A DNA stretch of 7,442 bases from Deltaproteobacteria bacterium. GTDB taxonomy: Bacteria > Desulfobacterota > DSM-4660 > Desulfatiglandales > B25-G16. Below the pieces are notes generated by a model. That model was not told the origin of the DNA. It saw only the letters and a list, made by a program, of their open reading frames with translations, and searched no databases. The position numbers were made by a program, and so were the translations under genes. Of the stretch, positions 1-5,400 are shown in pieces (position 1 is the stretch's first letter; each line of letters opens with the position of its first letter). The stretch is from assembly GCA_020348625.1 (NCBI GenBank), contig CP070752.1, forward strand, positions 349,695 through 357,136, written 5' to 3'.

Positions 1-991
1 GAGTCAAAAAAAGCTCGTCGATTACGCGGCTATTCGGAAAAGGAAGACCTTGATCAGGAGAGAATTGCCCAAGAAGCCGGAGGTTCCGGAAAAGAAAGAG
101 GAGGTAGAACGGGAAGAACCAGTAAAAGAGATTCCGCCGCCAGCGCCCAAAGTGCCCGCAAAGGTACCTGCAATCCCTGAAAGACCGCTCGAAGAGAAAA
201 AGCCTGAAGTCCCAACACCACCTGAAAAGGTGATCAAACCGGTAAAACCGCCACCCGAGATCACGATAAAACCGCCAAAGAAAAAGAGAGAATTCAGATG
301 GGAGGGAGCCGGGAGAAACCTGCCTCAAGGGCGTATTTCTGTGGAGTATCGTCATTCGTATCGCGATATCGAAACCGAGCTCGAGAAACGGAAGCAGATT
401 ACCTCTAGTGGGATAACCGACGTTTCCCTTTCAAGTGCTGACCAGGAAGGCTTTCACACATCCTTTCATATGGACGGCCTTCGCTTTAGTTTTGGCCTGG
501 CACGGTCTGTGGAGGTTTTTGCCCATGTTTCTGCGGCGCATAAGGAGTTCTCTGATCTCGGCCTTGCTTACGGCGGGGGCCTGCGCGTCAACGTTCTTGA
601 GGTTACCAGGGGTGAGCTCAGAGGATTGTACGGGGCAGTTCAGGGTGAATACATGGCGGGAAAGCTGGATTATGAATACACCTCGCCGGATAGTAGCAAA
701 TGGAAAAAAGACGTCGATTGGAAGGAACTTTCTGTAAAAGGAGAGATGGGCTTGGTCCGCTCTCAAATTGTCGGCTATGCGGGAGTTGTCTACCTGAACT
801 ACCAGGAGGATGCTGAGCGAAAACTCATGCCAACTTCCACCTCATTTGCCTTTCAAGATGAGCTGGAGCAAAAAGGCCTTGGAATATACGGAGGTTTGGA
901 CATCCGCTTGAGCTCGACATTCTTCCTGAACATCGAGGGCCAAGCCATAAGCCAGGAGAGTATTATCGGCGCGCTTGAATATCATTTCTAA
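1..991 (+). CDS. Outer-membrane beta-barrel protein with proline-rich linker (5' partial)
   Basis: The reading frame is open from the left edge (first full codon at base 2) with no ATG or GTG in frame, so the real start and any signal peptide lie outside the window; a TTG at 50 is the first alternative start codon but nothing favours it. Bases about 65-290 encode a low-complexity stretch of Pro, Lys, Glu and Val (repeated PEVP, PPEK, KPPPE), like the periplasmic spacers of TonB-type or cell-wall-spanning proteins. From about base 290 the protein changes to alternating polar/aromatic strands with many Gly, Tyr and Phe, and it ends GALEYHF; a C-terminal Phe after an amphipathic strand is the usual BAM recognition signal of outer-membrane barrels. 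I infer a small OmpA-like or OMP_b-brl type barrel tethered by the linker. The specific family is not recognised. A structured terminator candidate follows 13 bp after the stop. Confidence 0.8.
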   Translation, partial: SQKKLVDYAAIRKRKTLIRRELPKKPEVPEKKEEVEREEPVKEIPPPAPKVPAKVPAIPERPLEEKKPEVPTPPEKVIKPVKPPPEITIKPPKKKREFRWEGAGRNLPQGRISVEYRHSYRDIETELEKRKQITSSGITDVSLSSADQEGFHTSFHMDGLRFSFGLARSVEVFAHVSAAHKEFSDLGLAYGGGLRVNVLEVTRGELRGLYGAVQGEYMAGKLDYEYTSPDSSKWKKDVDWKELSVKGEMGLVRSQIVGYAGVVYLNYQEDAERKLMPTSTSFAFQDELEQKGLGIYGGLDIRLSSTFFLNIEGQAISQESIIGALEYHF

Positions 992-1003
992 CCTTACCTA
1001 CCG

Positions 1004-1063
1004 AGCCGGAGGGAAACGGTGCGTGCCTGTCGGGGTTGCACCATGTCGCCAGGCGGCTTTTTT
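1004..1063 (+). terminator. Structured U-tailed element after the barrel gene
   Basis: AGCC (1004-1007) can pair with GGCT (1055-1058), directly followed by a run of T to 1063. Inside, GCCTG (1025-1029) pairs with CAGGC (1050-1054), continued by CG/CG across one mismatch and by a small GGT/ACC hairpin. The T-run and the place just after a stop codon fit an intrinsic terminator. The two-level helix is more elaborate than a simple hairpin, and the outer helix is short, so efficiency is uncertain. Confidence 0.5.
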
Positions 1064-1170
1064 GCTTCCTTGTTCTTTTCTGCCTAGGACTTCCAGTATG
1101 AAAAAACCTTATGAAAAGTTGCAAGCATTTTCCCATTCTCTTTAACTTCCTTTGGTGAGGGGTTTCAGGC

Positions 1171-1362
1171 ATGGTAGAGAGAAGACGTTCTGCAGTTGAT
1201 CGACGCTCTTGGGTAGATAGACGCAAGACACATAATCTCGACTATTTCCTAAAGGGAGGAGTTGAGCGAAGAAGCTGGAAAGAGCGTAGATCAGAGAGCG
1301 AGCGAAGGGCTGGATGGATTAGGGCGGGTAAGTGGAACAGCGTGTACGTCGGGGATTTATGA
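1171..1362 (+). CDS. Small Arg-rich protein with [D/E]RR hexad repeats
   Basis: This gene encodes 63 residues. ATG at 1171 is preceded by GAGGGG (1157-1162) at a spacing of 8 nt, a good ribosome binding site. The protein has six [D/E]RR triplets: residues 3-5, 10-12 and 16-18 in the first half, and 32-34, 38-40 and 44-46 in the second. Most are spaced exactly six residues apart, with a hydrophobic centre LDYFLKGGV (23-31) between the two blocks and a Trp-containing tail, GWIRAGKWNSVYVGDL. No signal peptide, membrane segment or Cys is present. I recall similar short RR-repeat proteins in Desulfobacterota, but I cannot name a family with a known role. The strong basic charge with regular spacing would suit binding to RNA, DNA or acidic membrane, which is inference. 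It stands alone, bounded by terminators on both sides, so it is probably transcribed from its own promoter in 1064-1156, where I see only a weak candidate (TTGCAA at 1119, 17-nt gap). Confidence 0.72.
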   Translation: MVERRRSAVDRRSWVDRRKTHNLDYFLKGGVERRSWKERRSESERRAGWIRAGKWNSVYVGDL

Positions 1363-1421
1363 TGGAGACATAGGCGCCTGAGGGTCCCAGAGACCGCCAG
1401 CTTTTGATTATCATATTGAGC

Positions 1422-1452
1422 AGGCAGGGTCGCTTAATGCCCTGCCTCTTTT
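1422..1452 (+). terminator. Intrinsic terminator of the small Arg-rich gene
   Basis: AGGCAGGG (1422-1429) pairs perfectly with CCCTGCCT (1440-1447) across a 10-nt loop. CTTTTCTTT follows at once. The 8-bp GC-rich stem plus T-run 60 bp after the stop codon at 1362 is a textbook rho-independent terminator. Confidence 0.85.
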
Positions 1453-1582
1453 CTTTGTTCTCTTCACGGCTCTCCCCTGTATATTTCCTGCCACCTGTAT
1501 TAACCAATATCATGTCGGTTCAAATTGTGCTGGCCTCACGAAATCGGTAAATCGGTGGAATTCGACCTATTCTGTCACCTTG

Positions 1583-1633
1583 CTGGCAACTTTTGCCGGT
1601 CATCATGAGGGTCGATAACCTTGCTTTAGGTTA
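1583..1633. repeat. Pair of adjacent inverted repeats before an AT-rich tract
   Basis: CTGGCAA (1583-1589) pairs with TTGCCGG (1593-1599) with one G-T pair. TAACCT (1616-1621) pairs perfectly with AGGTTA (1628-1633) across 6 nt. The AT-rich run at 1641-1660 follows. They could be operator half-sites or RNA hairpins; there is no T-run to make either one a terminator. Confidence 0.35.
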
Positions 1634-1763
1634 ACTGACTGAAATATATATAAATAACTTTAACCACTTGTGGAATGTTTTTTGCTTTTGAATTCATCTA
1701 GGAATACCGAAGTGTGTCTGAGGAGGTCTGCACAATCGAGGTTGTGAAGCCCTTTATTAAGTT

Positions 1764-1777
1764 CTGCTTGGAAGCAG
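1764..1777. repeat. Compact palindrome CTGCTT-GG-AAGCAG
   Basis: A perfect 6-bp inverted repeat with a 2-nt centre. It is operator-like in form, but no gene starts convincingly nearby, so its role is unknown. Confidence 0.35.
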
Positions 1778-1895
1778 CGCTCGAGGAATGAATCGCCATC
1801 AGATGGGGATTAGTATCATGGTAGGTAGGTTTTTGGCAATCCAGCATCGCCTGAATCCATTGCATATGTACTGTCGCTGTTTGGATAAAGGGCTC

Positions 1896-1917
1896 AGCAA
1901 ACGTTTTTCAGTTTGCT
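1896..1917. repeat. 7-bp inverted repeat, AGCAAAC / GTTTGCT
   Basis: A perfect 7-bp stem (1896-1902 with 1911-1917) with an 8-nt loop, GTTTTTCA. It lies inside the gene-free spacer. There is no T-run after it, so a terminator is unlikely. Confidence 0.35.
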
Positions 1918-1995
1918 TATGTAAGTCTTACGAAATTCTGATATTCATCTGGGTAACGAGGATCTTAAGGCTGATAGTTCGTTTCTTGTGTATTG

Positions 1996-2017
1996 CGAAC
2001 AAGGGCTTCAGTGTTCG
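1996..2017. repeat. 6-bp inverted repeat, CGAACA / TGTTCG
   Basis: A perfect stem (1996-2001 with 2012-2017) across a 10-nt loop. It is the last of the small inverted repeats before the nested repeat structure at 2055. Confidence 0.3.
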
Positions 2018-2055
2018 GGAAGAGATTAAGAGAAGATAACGAGACAGCCTAGTGA

Positions 2056-2099
2056 CGGAGCTACGGCAATAATCGAAATCGATTATTGCTTTAACTCTG
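2056..2099. repeat. Long hairpin made by two opposed copies of the outer element end
   Basis: GCAATAATCG (2066-2075) pairs perfectly with CGATTATTGC (2080-2089) across AAAT. The pairing continues outward to 2056/2099 with 18 of 20 positions paired, counting two G-T pairs. The left arm is an extra copy, in direct orientation, of the right end of the 2078-2497 unit; the right arm is that unit's left end. The arrangement resembles a REP pair (BIME) or a partly duplicated element end. Confidence 0.75.
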
Positions 2100-2191
2100 C
2101 AAAACATACTGAGTTGAAATAGGCAAGACCATGAAACCCTTTCTTTCGTTCGAAGGCTCACGGGCTTGTTTTTTCAGCGACTTGTTTACGT

Positions 2192-2210
2192 CCCGCTTCA
2201 AAGAAGCGGG
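2192..2210. repeat. Perfect hairpin inside the nested unit
   Basis: CCCGCTTC (2192-2199) and GAAGCGGG (2203-2210) pair perfectly across AAA. No T-run follows, so I read it as part of the repeat's folded structure rather than a terminator. Confidence 0.7.
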
Positions 2211-2220
2211 GCTCCGCATT

Positions 2221-2239
2221 CCCTTCGACAGGCTCAGGG
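2221..2239. repeat. TTCGACAGGCTCAGGG-type repeat palindrome
   Basis: CCCTTCGACAGGCTCAGGG has complementary ends (CCCT/AGGG). Its core resembles a widespread dispersed repeat usually written TTCGACAAGCTCAGGG. The resemblance is from memory and was not searched. Confidence 0.6.
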
Positions 2240-2334
2240 CTGCGGTTTCCCCCATACCCAAGTCACGAAAAGAACAGCGCCCTCCCGCCAGTCTCTCAAG
2301 AAACGGTTTCATGGTCTCGCCGGTGAGGAGATTG

Positions 2335-2381
2335 CCACAGAGTGGAGGTTTACCCGACTCAGTTGGGGTTACCCTCCGTGG
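2335..2381. other. Strongly foldable segment in the right part of the repeat unit
   Basis: GGAGG (2344-2348) pairs with CCTCC (2373-2377), and the stem continues inward to 2355/2366 with two mismatches and a 10-nt loop. CCAC (2335-2338) pairs with GTGG (2378-2381). A competing fold exists: CCCGACTC (2353-2360) can pair with GAGGTCGGG (2404-2412) with one bulge. It could be a structured RNA or just the imperfect palindromes common in MITEs. No known RNA family is recognised. Confidence 0.45.
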
Positions 2382-2528
2382 ACGGGCCTACTCTCCTTAG
2401 GTGAGGTCGGGAGCGTAACAGGATGCGCTTACTGGATGTCGAAAAAAATGCATATTTCTCGGCACAGCTTAATTACGGAGTTAAGGCAATAATCGATAGG
2501 ATTTATTCAATAAAGGAGGATTTTCATC

Positions 2529-3476
2529 ATGAAGAGTATTGTCATCTATTACTCGCAATCCGGAAACACCAGGAAGATCGCCAAGGCGATCCATAAAGGT
2601 ATGGGTCAAAAGGCAGGGCAATGCGATATTGCGCAGGTCAAAGCTGTGGAGCCAGCGGATCTCAACAACTATGACCTGATTGGTTTGGGCAGCCCGGTCT
2701 GGATGGGCGGGTTTCCGCCCAACATGAGGATCTACGTGGAGAATCTACCCACACAGGATGGTAGACATATCTTTCCCTTTTGCACTCATGGCGTCATGCC
2801 GGAATTGTATTTCCCCAGCGTAGTACGGAAGTTAAAGGCAAAGGGATTTACCGTTGTTGGCATGCATGACTGGTATGGGAGTGTGCATTTTCAAATTGCC
2901 CCGAAACCGTACTTTACCGACGGGCATCCCGATGAAATTGACCTGAGGGAGGCAGAGGAGTTCGGCAGGGAAATGGTTGAGAAGAGCCGAAGAATTGGGG
3001 ATGGGGAGACCAATCTGATCCCTCCGCTGCCCAAATTTGAGCTGACGCCGCAATTATTGGTGCTCCTGGAGTTCTACCAGTCGGGCCATAATCCGCACGG
3101 CTACCTTCAATACGACAAGGAGAAATGCCTCTATCCCAAATGTCGCCTCTGTGTGGACAACTGTCTCATGGGTTATATAGATCTGTCTGTCGATCCCCCC
3201 AAATTCGGCTCGAAAGGTAACGCCTGCGATATGTGGATGGGGTGCACGTTTTGCGAATTAATTTGCCCCACAGGTGCCATATCCTGCAATTGGGATGCAG
3301 TGCTTGCAGAAAACGCTGGGCTCGGACAGATGTTCGGGTATAATCCATTAGAAAGAGCGGCCCAAGATGCTCTGGCCTTGGGTCGCTTGCGGAAACTGGT
3401 AACAGAGGAGATTAAAGGTCCTTATTACAAGGTTTATAGCAAACGGCCACGCTTCAAGATTCCTCAAGATGATTGA
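2529..3476 (+). CDS. Flavodoxin / 2[4Fe-4S] ferredoxin fusion (EFR1-type)
   Basis: This gene encodes 315 residues. ATG at 2529 follows AAAGGAGG (2512-2519) at 9 nt, a strong ribosome binding site. Residues 3-14 form the first flavodoxin strand and the phosphate-binding loop YSQSGNT, which in flavodoxins holds FMN; GLGSPVWMGG (52-61) is the next FMN loop. The flavodoxin-like part runs to about residue 160. A bacterial ferredoxin part follows, with two Cys sets: C200, C205, C208, C212 and C233, C239, C242, C246, the last one in ICPTGAI. These would hold two [4Fe-4S] clusters. The first spacing in each set is longer (CX4C, CX5C) than the common CX2C, and C212 is not followed by Pro. The domain order fits the EFR1 family of cytoplasmic electron carriers. 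I infer that it passes low-potential electrons to a neighbouring enzyme, perhaps for corrinoid reactivation. Its promoter region is filled by the 2078-2497 repeat unit. Confidence 0.88.
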   Translation: MKSIVIYYSQSGNTRKIAKAIHKGMGQKAGQCDIAQVKAVEPADLNNYDLIGLGSPVWMGGFPPNMRIYVENLPTQDGRHIFPFCTHGVMPELYFPSVVRKLKAKGFTVVGMHDWYGSVHFQIAPKPYFTDGHPDEIDLREAEEFGREMVEKSRRIGDGETNLIPPLPKFELTPQLLVLLEFYQSGHNPHGYLQYDKEKCLYPKCRLCVDNCLMGYIDLSVDPPKFGSKGNACDMWMGCTFCELICPTGAISCNWDAVLAENAGLGQMFGYNPLERAAQDALALGRLRKLVTEEIKGPYYKVYSKRPRFKIPQDD

Positions 3477-3790
3477 AGCCCAAGGCCTGAAGAATGAAAA
3501 GGACTGCCTTTGCTGGATGAAACATGGCAAGCTCAATAATTTGAGCCCCGGCCTACCAGCTGGTATGGTCATATGGTGAGCTTCTGGCAGGCAGACCGAG
3601 AATGCCGCAAGATCAGCCTCCAAGAGACGAGGCGTTTGTCCAACCCCATTCAAAGCCCTTCATATCTCGATGAGGATTTGCCATACCGCCCGTCGAAAAC
3701 GGGAGATTGAGCGTCGAACTCCAGCAGGAGAGTGGTTGGGGCAACAGTAAAGATCCGAGCTCTTTAACTTCGATTAGTGGGAGACAAAAA
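3477..3790. other. 314-bp spacer with palindromes, no gene seen
   Basis: No credible gene. It holds GCTCAA/TTGAGC (3531-3536 with 3541-3546, loop TAAT), the perfect 12-bp palindrome TACCAGCTGGTA (3554-3565), and CCCGT/ACGGG (3689-3693 with 3699-3703). None has a T-run, so no terminator is evident. The palindromes could be operators for the downstream UroD-family gene. The ribosome binding site of that gene is GGGAG at 3779-3783. Confidence 0.5.
3554..3565. promoter_or_regulatory. Perfect 12-bp palindrome, possible operator
   Basis: TACCAGCTGGTA is its own reverse complement. It lies 8 bp after another small hairpin (3531-3546) and 226 bp before the UroD-family start codon. The form suits a dimeric regulator, but no regulator gene is in the window and no family match is recognised. 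Confidence 0.3.
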
Positions 3791-5041
3791 ATGGAGAAGA
3801 TACCTGAGGAACTGGGCAGAGAGAGGGAACAGAGAGTCAGAGACGCAATCCAGTTGAAGGTACCCGATCGGGTTCCGTTCGTACCAATGTTAGAGTTCTT
3901 CCCTGCATATTATGCGGGAATAACACCTGAACAAGCCATGTACGACTACGACAAAGGATTTGCAGCATACAAGAAGGCAATCATAGATTTTGAGCCGGAT
4001 ATGTATGCAGGTCCGGCGGTTTACCGTTCAGGTCCTGTGTTAGAGACCCTTGACTGCAAGCAAATCAAGTGGCCCGGCCATGGAGTTGATCCCAATTTCG
4101 TATACCAGTTTGTCGAAGGGGAGTATATGCCGGCAGACGAATACGATGAGTTTATCGAAAACCCCTCCGATTGGATGATAAGAAGGTACATGCCTCGCGT
4201 ATACGGCGCCTTGGAGCCCCTCGCTAATCTTCCGGGAATGCTGGATCAATTCTATTACTATGGAGCTCCAAGTGCCGGGCTGGCAACTATGGGTACACCA
4301 GAGGTACAAGAGGCATTTCAGGCCCTTTTGAAAGCAGCTCGATATTCGCTGGAATGGGTTACCCGGTTAGGGTCATTTGTTCAAGAAATGAAAGAACTGG
4401 GATTCAATCCCTTCTTCTTTGTGGCAACCTATGCACCCTTTGACCTTATTGGAGATAACTTCAGAGGGACACGTGCGATGATGTTGGACATGTATAGGAG
4501 GTCTGATAGGCTTCTTGAGGCGCTTGAAAGAGCAACGCAACTAACCATACGCATGGCGACCCGCAGAGCCGCAGCAGGCGGAATTCCCATGGTATTCATA
4601 CCGCTTCACAAAGGCGCTGATGGCTTTATGTCCCTTGAGCAGTATAAGATTTTCTACTGGCCCTTTTTGAGGAAACTCATGCTGGGAATCATTGATGCCG
4701 GACTTATACCGTATGCGTATACTGAAGGCACCTATACGTCGCGTCTGGAGGTTATCAGCGATGTGCCAAGAGGCAAGGTCTTATATCACTTTGAACGTGT
4801 GGACATGGCTAAAGCAAAGGCAATCTTGGGTGACGTCGCCTGTATCTCAGGAAACGTGCCCAATTCCTTGTTGACCTCGGGTACGCCCCAGGAAGTCAGA
4901 GAGTATTGTAAGAAGATCATCGATGTGGCTGGAAAAGGAGGAGGCTTCATAATGGACGCCTCGGCCACTATTGATGAGGCTAGGCCTGAAAACATGAAAG
5001 CCATGAAAGACTCCACCAAGGAATATGGCGTATATGGGTAA
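3791..5041 (+). CDS. UroD-family (methyltransferase-like) protein
   Basis: This gene encodes 416 residues from ATG 3791, which has GGGAG 7 nt upstream. A TTG at 3707 would add 28 residues without family character and is rejected. Family signs are PDRVPF near the N-terminus (25-30), the region around residues 273-296 (HKGADGFMSLEQYKIFYWPF) resembling the MSPEQ.-.FY.P.L block, ISGNVP (352-357), GTPQEVREYCKK (364-375) and GKGGGFIM (381-388). This is the TIM-barrel fold shared by uroporphyrinogen decarboxylase and the corrinoid methyltransferases MtaA, MtbA and CmuA. The zinc signature of the methyltransferases is absent: where HxCG is expected the protein has YTEG (310-313), and the late Cys after GGGF is replaced by DASAT. 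It is therefore unlikely to be a standard zinc thiol methyltransferase. It is also unlikely to be HemE, being longer, divergent and next to no heme genes. Cytoplasmic. The substrate is unknown. Confidence 0.85.
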   Translation: MEKIPEELGREREQRVRDAIQLKVPDRVPFVPMLEFFPAYYAGITPEQAMYDYDKGFAAYKKAIIDFEPDMYAGPAVYRSGPVLETLDCKQIKWPGHGVDPNFVYQFVEGEYMPADEYDEFIENPSDWMIRRYMPRVYGALEPLANLPGMLDQFYYYGAPSAGLATMGTPEVQEAFQALLKAARYSLEWVTRLGSFVQEMKELGFNPFFFVATYAPFDLIGDNFRGTRAMMLDMYRRSDRLLEALERATQLTIRMATRRAAAGGIPMVFIPLHKGADGFMSLEQYKIFYWPFLRKLMLGIIDAGLIPYAYTEGTYTSRLEVISDVPRGKVLYHFERVDMAKAKAILGDVACISGNVPNSLLTSGTPQEVREYCKKIIDVAGKGGGFIMDASATIDEARPENMKAMKDSTKEYGVYG

Positions 5042-5180
5042 CAGCCCTTTCCACTGAACCCGTCCTCCCGTCATGCCCGATGGCTGCCTTCACCAAGACC
5101 GCCTCCACGAGCACATAGGCGGCAACCATGAAAGGGTGTCCGAAAAGCAAAACCAGTATGCGGAGGGGCACTCCTACCAC
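4980..5180 (-). pseudogene. Possible remnant of a small hydrophobic protein (doubtful)
   Basis: Reading the minus strand from GTG at 5178-5180 gives VGVPLRILVLLFGHPF and a further hydrophobic segment, VAAYVLVEAVLVKAAIG, then a stop at 4980 after running into the UroD-family gene. A GGAAAGG lies about 5 nt before the GTG. The composition looks more like protein than noise. The overlap with a well-supported gene, the short length and the lack of a recognised family argue against it. It is listed only as a candidate. Confidence 0.15.
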
Positions 5181-5363
5181 GGCAACCTTTCCAAGTTCTT
5201 AAACCCTAATAAATCTTTTCCCAGCAATGTATCTACTCCTCGGTTCCTCTAAATCCTAACGCGTCAGGGTAAGGCGGCGGGCGGCAGCGTCAGCTAATGG
5301 AAGAGACGATTCGGGGGAGCGTGGAAGAAAAAGAGGTTGCCAGATGGAATTGAAGGGACTAGG

Positions 5364-5385
5364 CTAAAAAGTTCCGGAATTTTAG
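5364..5385. promoter_or_regulatory. Inverted repeat centred on TTCCGGAA, possible operator
   Basis: CTAAAA (5364-5369), AG, TTCCGGAA (5372-5379) and TTTTAG (5380-5385) form a 10-bp inverted repeat with a 2-nt bulge. It ends 78 bp before the hydrolase start codon, a typical operator position. Confidence 0.4.
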
Positions 5386-5400
5386 AAGGCATGTTTTGAA

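Larger units (their letters stand above)
1453..2054. other. Intergenic region with scattered small inverted repeats, no credible gene
   Basis: About 600 bp without a convincing gene. The only longer open frame (1788-2039, 83 codons) has no properly spaced ribosome binding site and an unremarkable composition. The region carries a tandem octamer (AAATCGGT at 1541-1548 and 1549-1556) and spaced inverted repeats at 1583-1599, 1616-1633, 1764-1777, 1896-1917 and 1996-2017. The stretch 1634-1665 is very AT-rich (TATATATA). It may be a regulatory or noncoding RNA region, or the degraded remains of something older; the sequence does not decide. Confidence 0.5.
2122..2321. mobile_element. Nested 200-bp MITE-like unit with 24-bp terminal inverted repeats
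   Basis: Bases 2122-2145 match the reverse complement of 2298-2321 at 22 of 24 positions; both inverted ends contain AGACCATGAAACC. Inside are a perfect hairpin (2192-2210) and the palindrome CCCTTCGACAGGCTCAGGG (2221-2239). From memory, close variants of that palindrome recur many times in Desulfobacterota, Chloroflexi and other environmental genomes. Each end contains ATG followed by AAACC, so spurious frames starting MKPFL appear on both strands; these are by-products of the repeat, not genes. No target duplication is recognisable. Confidence 0.65.
2078..2497. mobile_element. MITE-like 420-bp unit with 25-bp terminal inverted repeats
   Basis: Bases 2078-2102 and the reverse complement of 2473-2497 agree at 22 of 25 positions, and all three differences are C/T transitions. 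Both ends begin ATCGATTATTGC. No transposase or other credible gene lies inside, so if it is mobile it is non-autonomous. The inside holds a second inverted-repeat unit (2122-2321) and a strongly foldable stretch (2335-2412). No clear target-site duplication is seen; the AT at each end is too short to count. The right end stops 15 bp before the ribosome binding site of the flavodoxin-ferredoxin gene, so the unit occupies its promoter region and may supply or disrupt regulation. The alternative is a set of three REP-like or operator sites rather than a transposed unit. Confidence 0.6.

Noticed and set aside
1001..1063. Cyclic di-GMP (GEMM) or cobalamin riboswitch
   Set aside because: A few words such as GGAAACGGTGCG recall these families, but the conserved GEMM GGGACGCAAAGCC block and the cobalamin B12 box are absent.
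1515..1535. tRNA T-loop-like GGTTCAAAT
   Set aside because: The flanking bases do not form the T stem and no acceptor or anticodon arm is found.
1583..1600. Sigma-54 promoter (TGGCA...TTGC)
   Set aside because: The gap between the two boxes is too short for the -24/-12 spacing.
1788..2039. 83-codon plus-strand frame in the large spacer
   Set aside because: The GAGGA upstream touches the ATG, leaving no spacing for initiation, and the protein has no recognisable pattern.
2091..2312. 73-codon minus-strand frame starting MKPFL
   Set aside because: It is the mirror of the previous case, created by the ATG within the right inverted end.
2131..2400. 89-codon plus-strand frame starting MKPFL
   Set aside because: It starts in the inverted end of the nested repeat and runs through hairpins; its mirror frame on the other strand also starts MKPFL, showing that both come from the repeat.
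2055..2497. CRISPR array or retron-type msr-msd RNA
   Set aside because: There are only three end copies, in mixed orientation and unequally spaced, and no cas gene or reverse transcriptase in the window.
3348..3653. 101-codon minus-strand frame at the end of the flavodoxin-ferredoxin gene
   Set aside because: It overlaps a well-supported gene and its protein shows no recognisable family pattern.
3707..3790. 28-residue N-terminal extension of the UroD-family protein from a TTG
   Set aside because: ATG 3791 has a better-spaced ribosome binding site and gives the usual family N-terminus; the extension has no family character.
5073..5252. 59-codon plus-strand frame, His-rich
   Set aside because: There is no ribosome binding site, and the composition is what an antisense to a hydrophobic reading would give.
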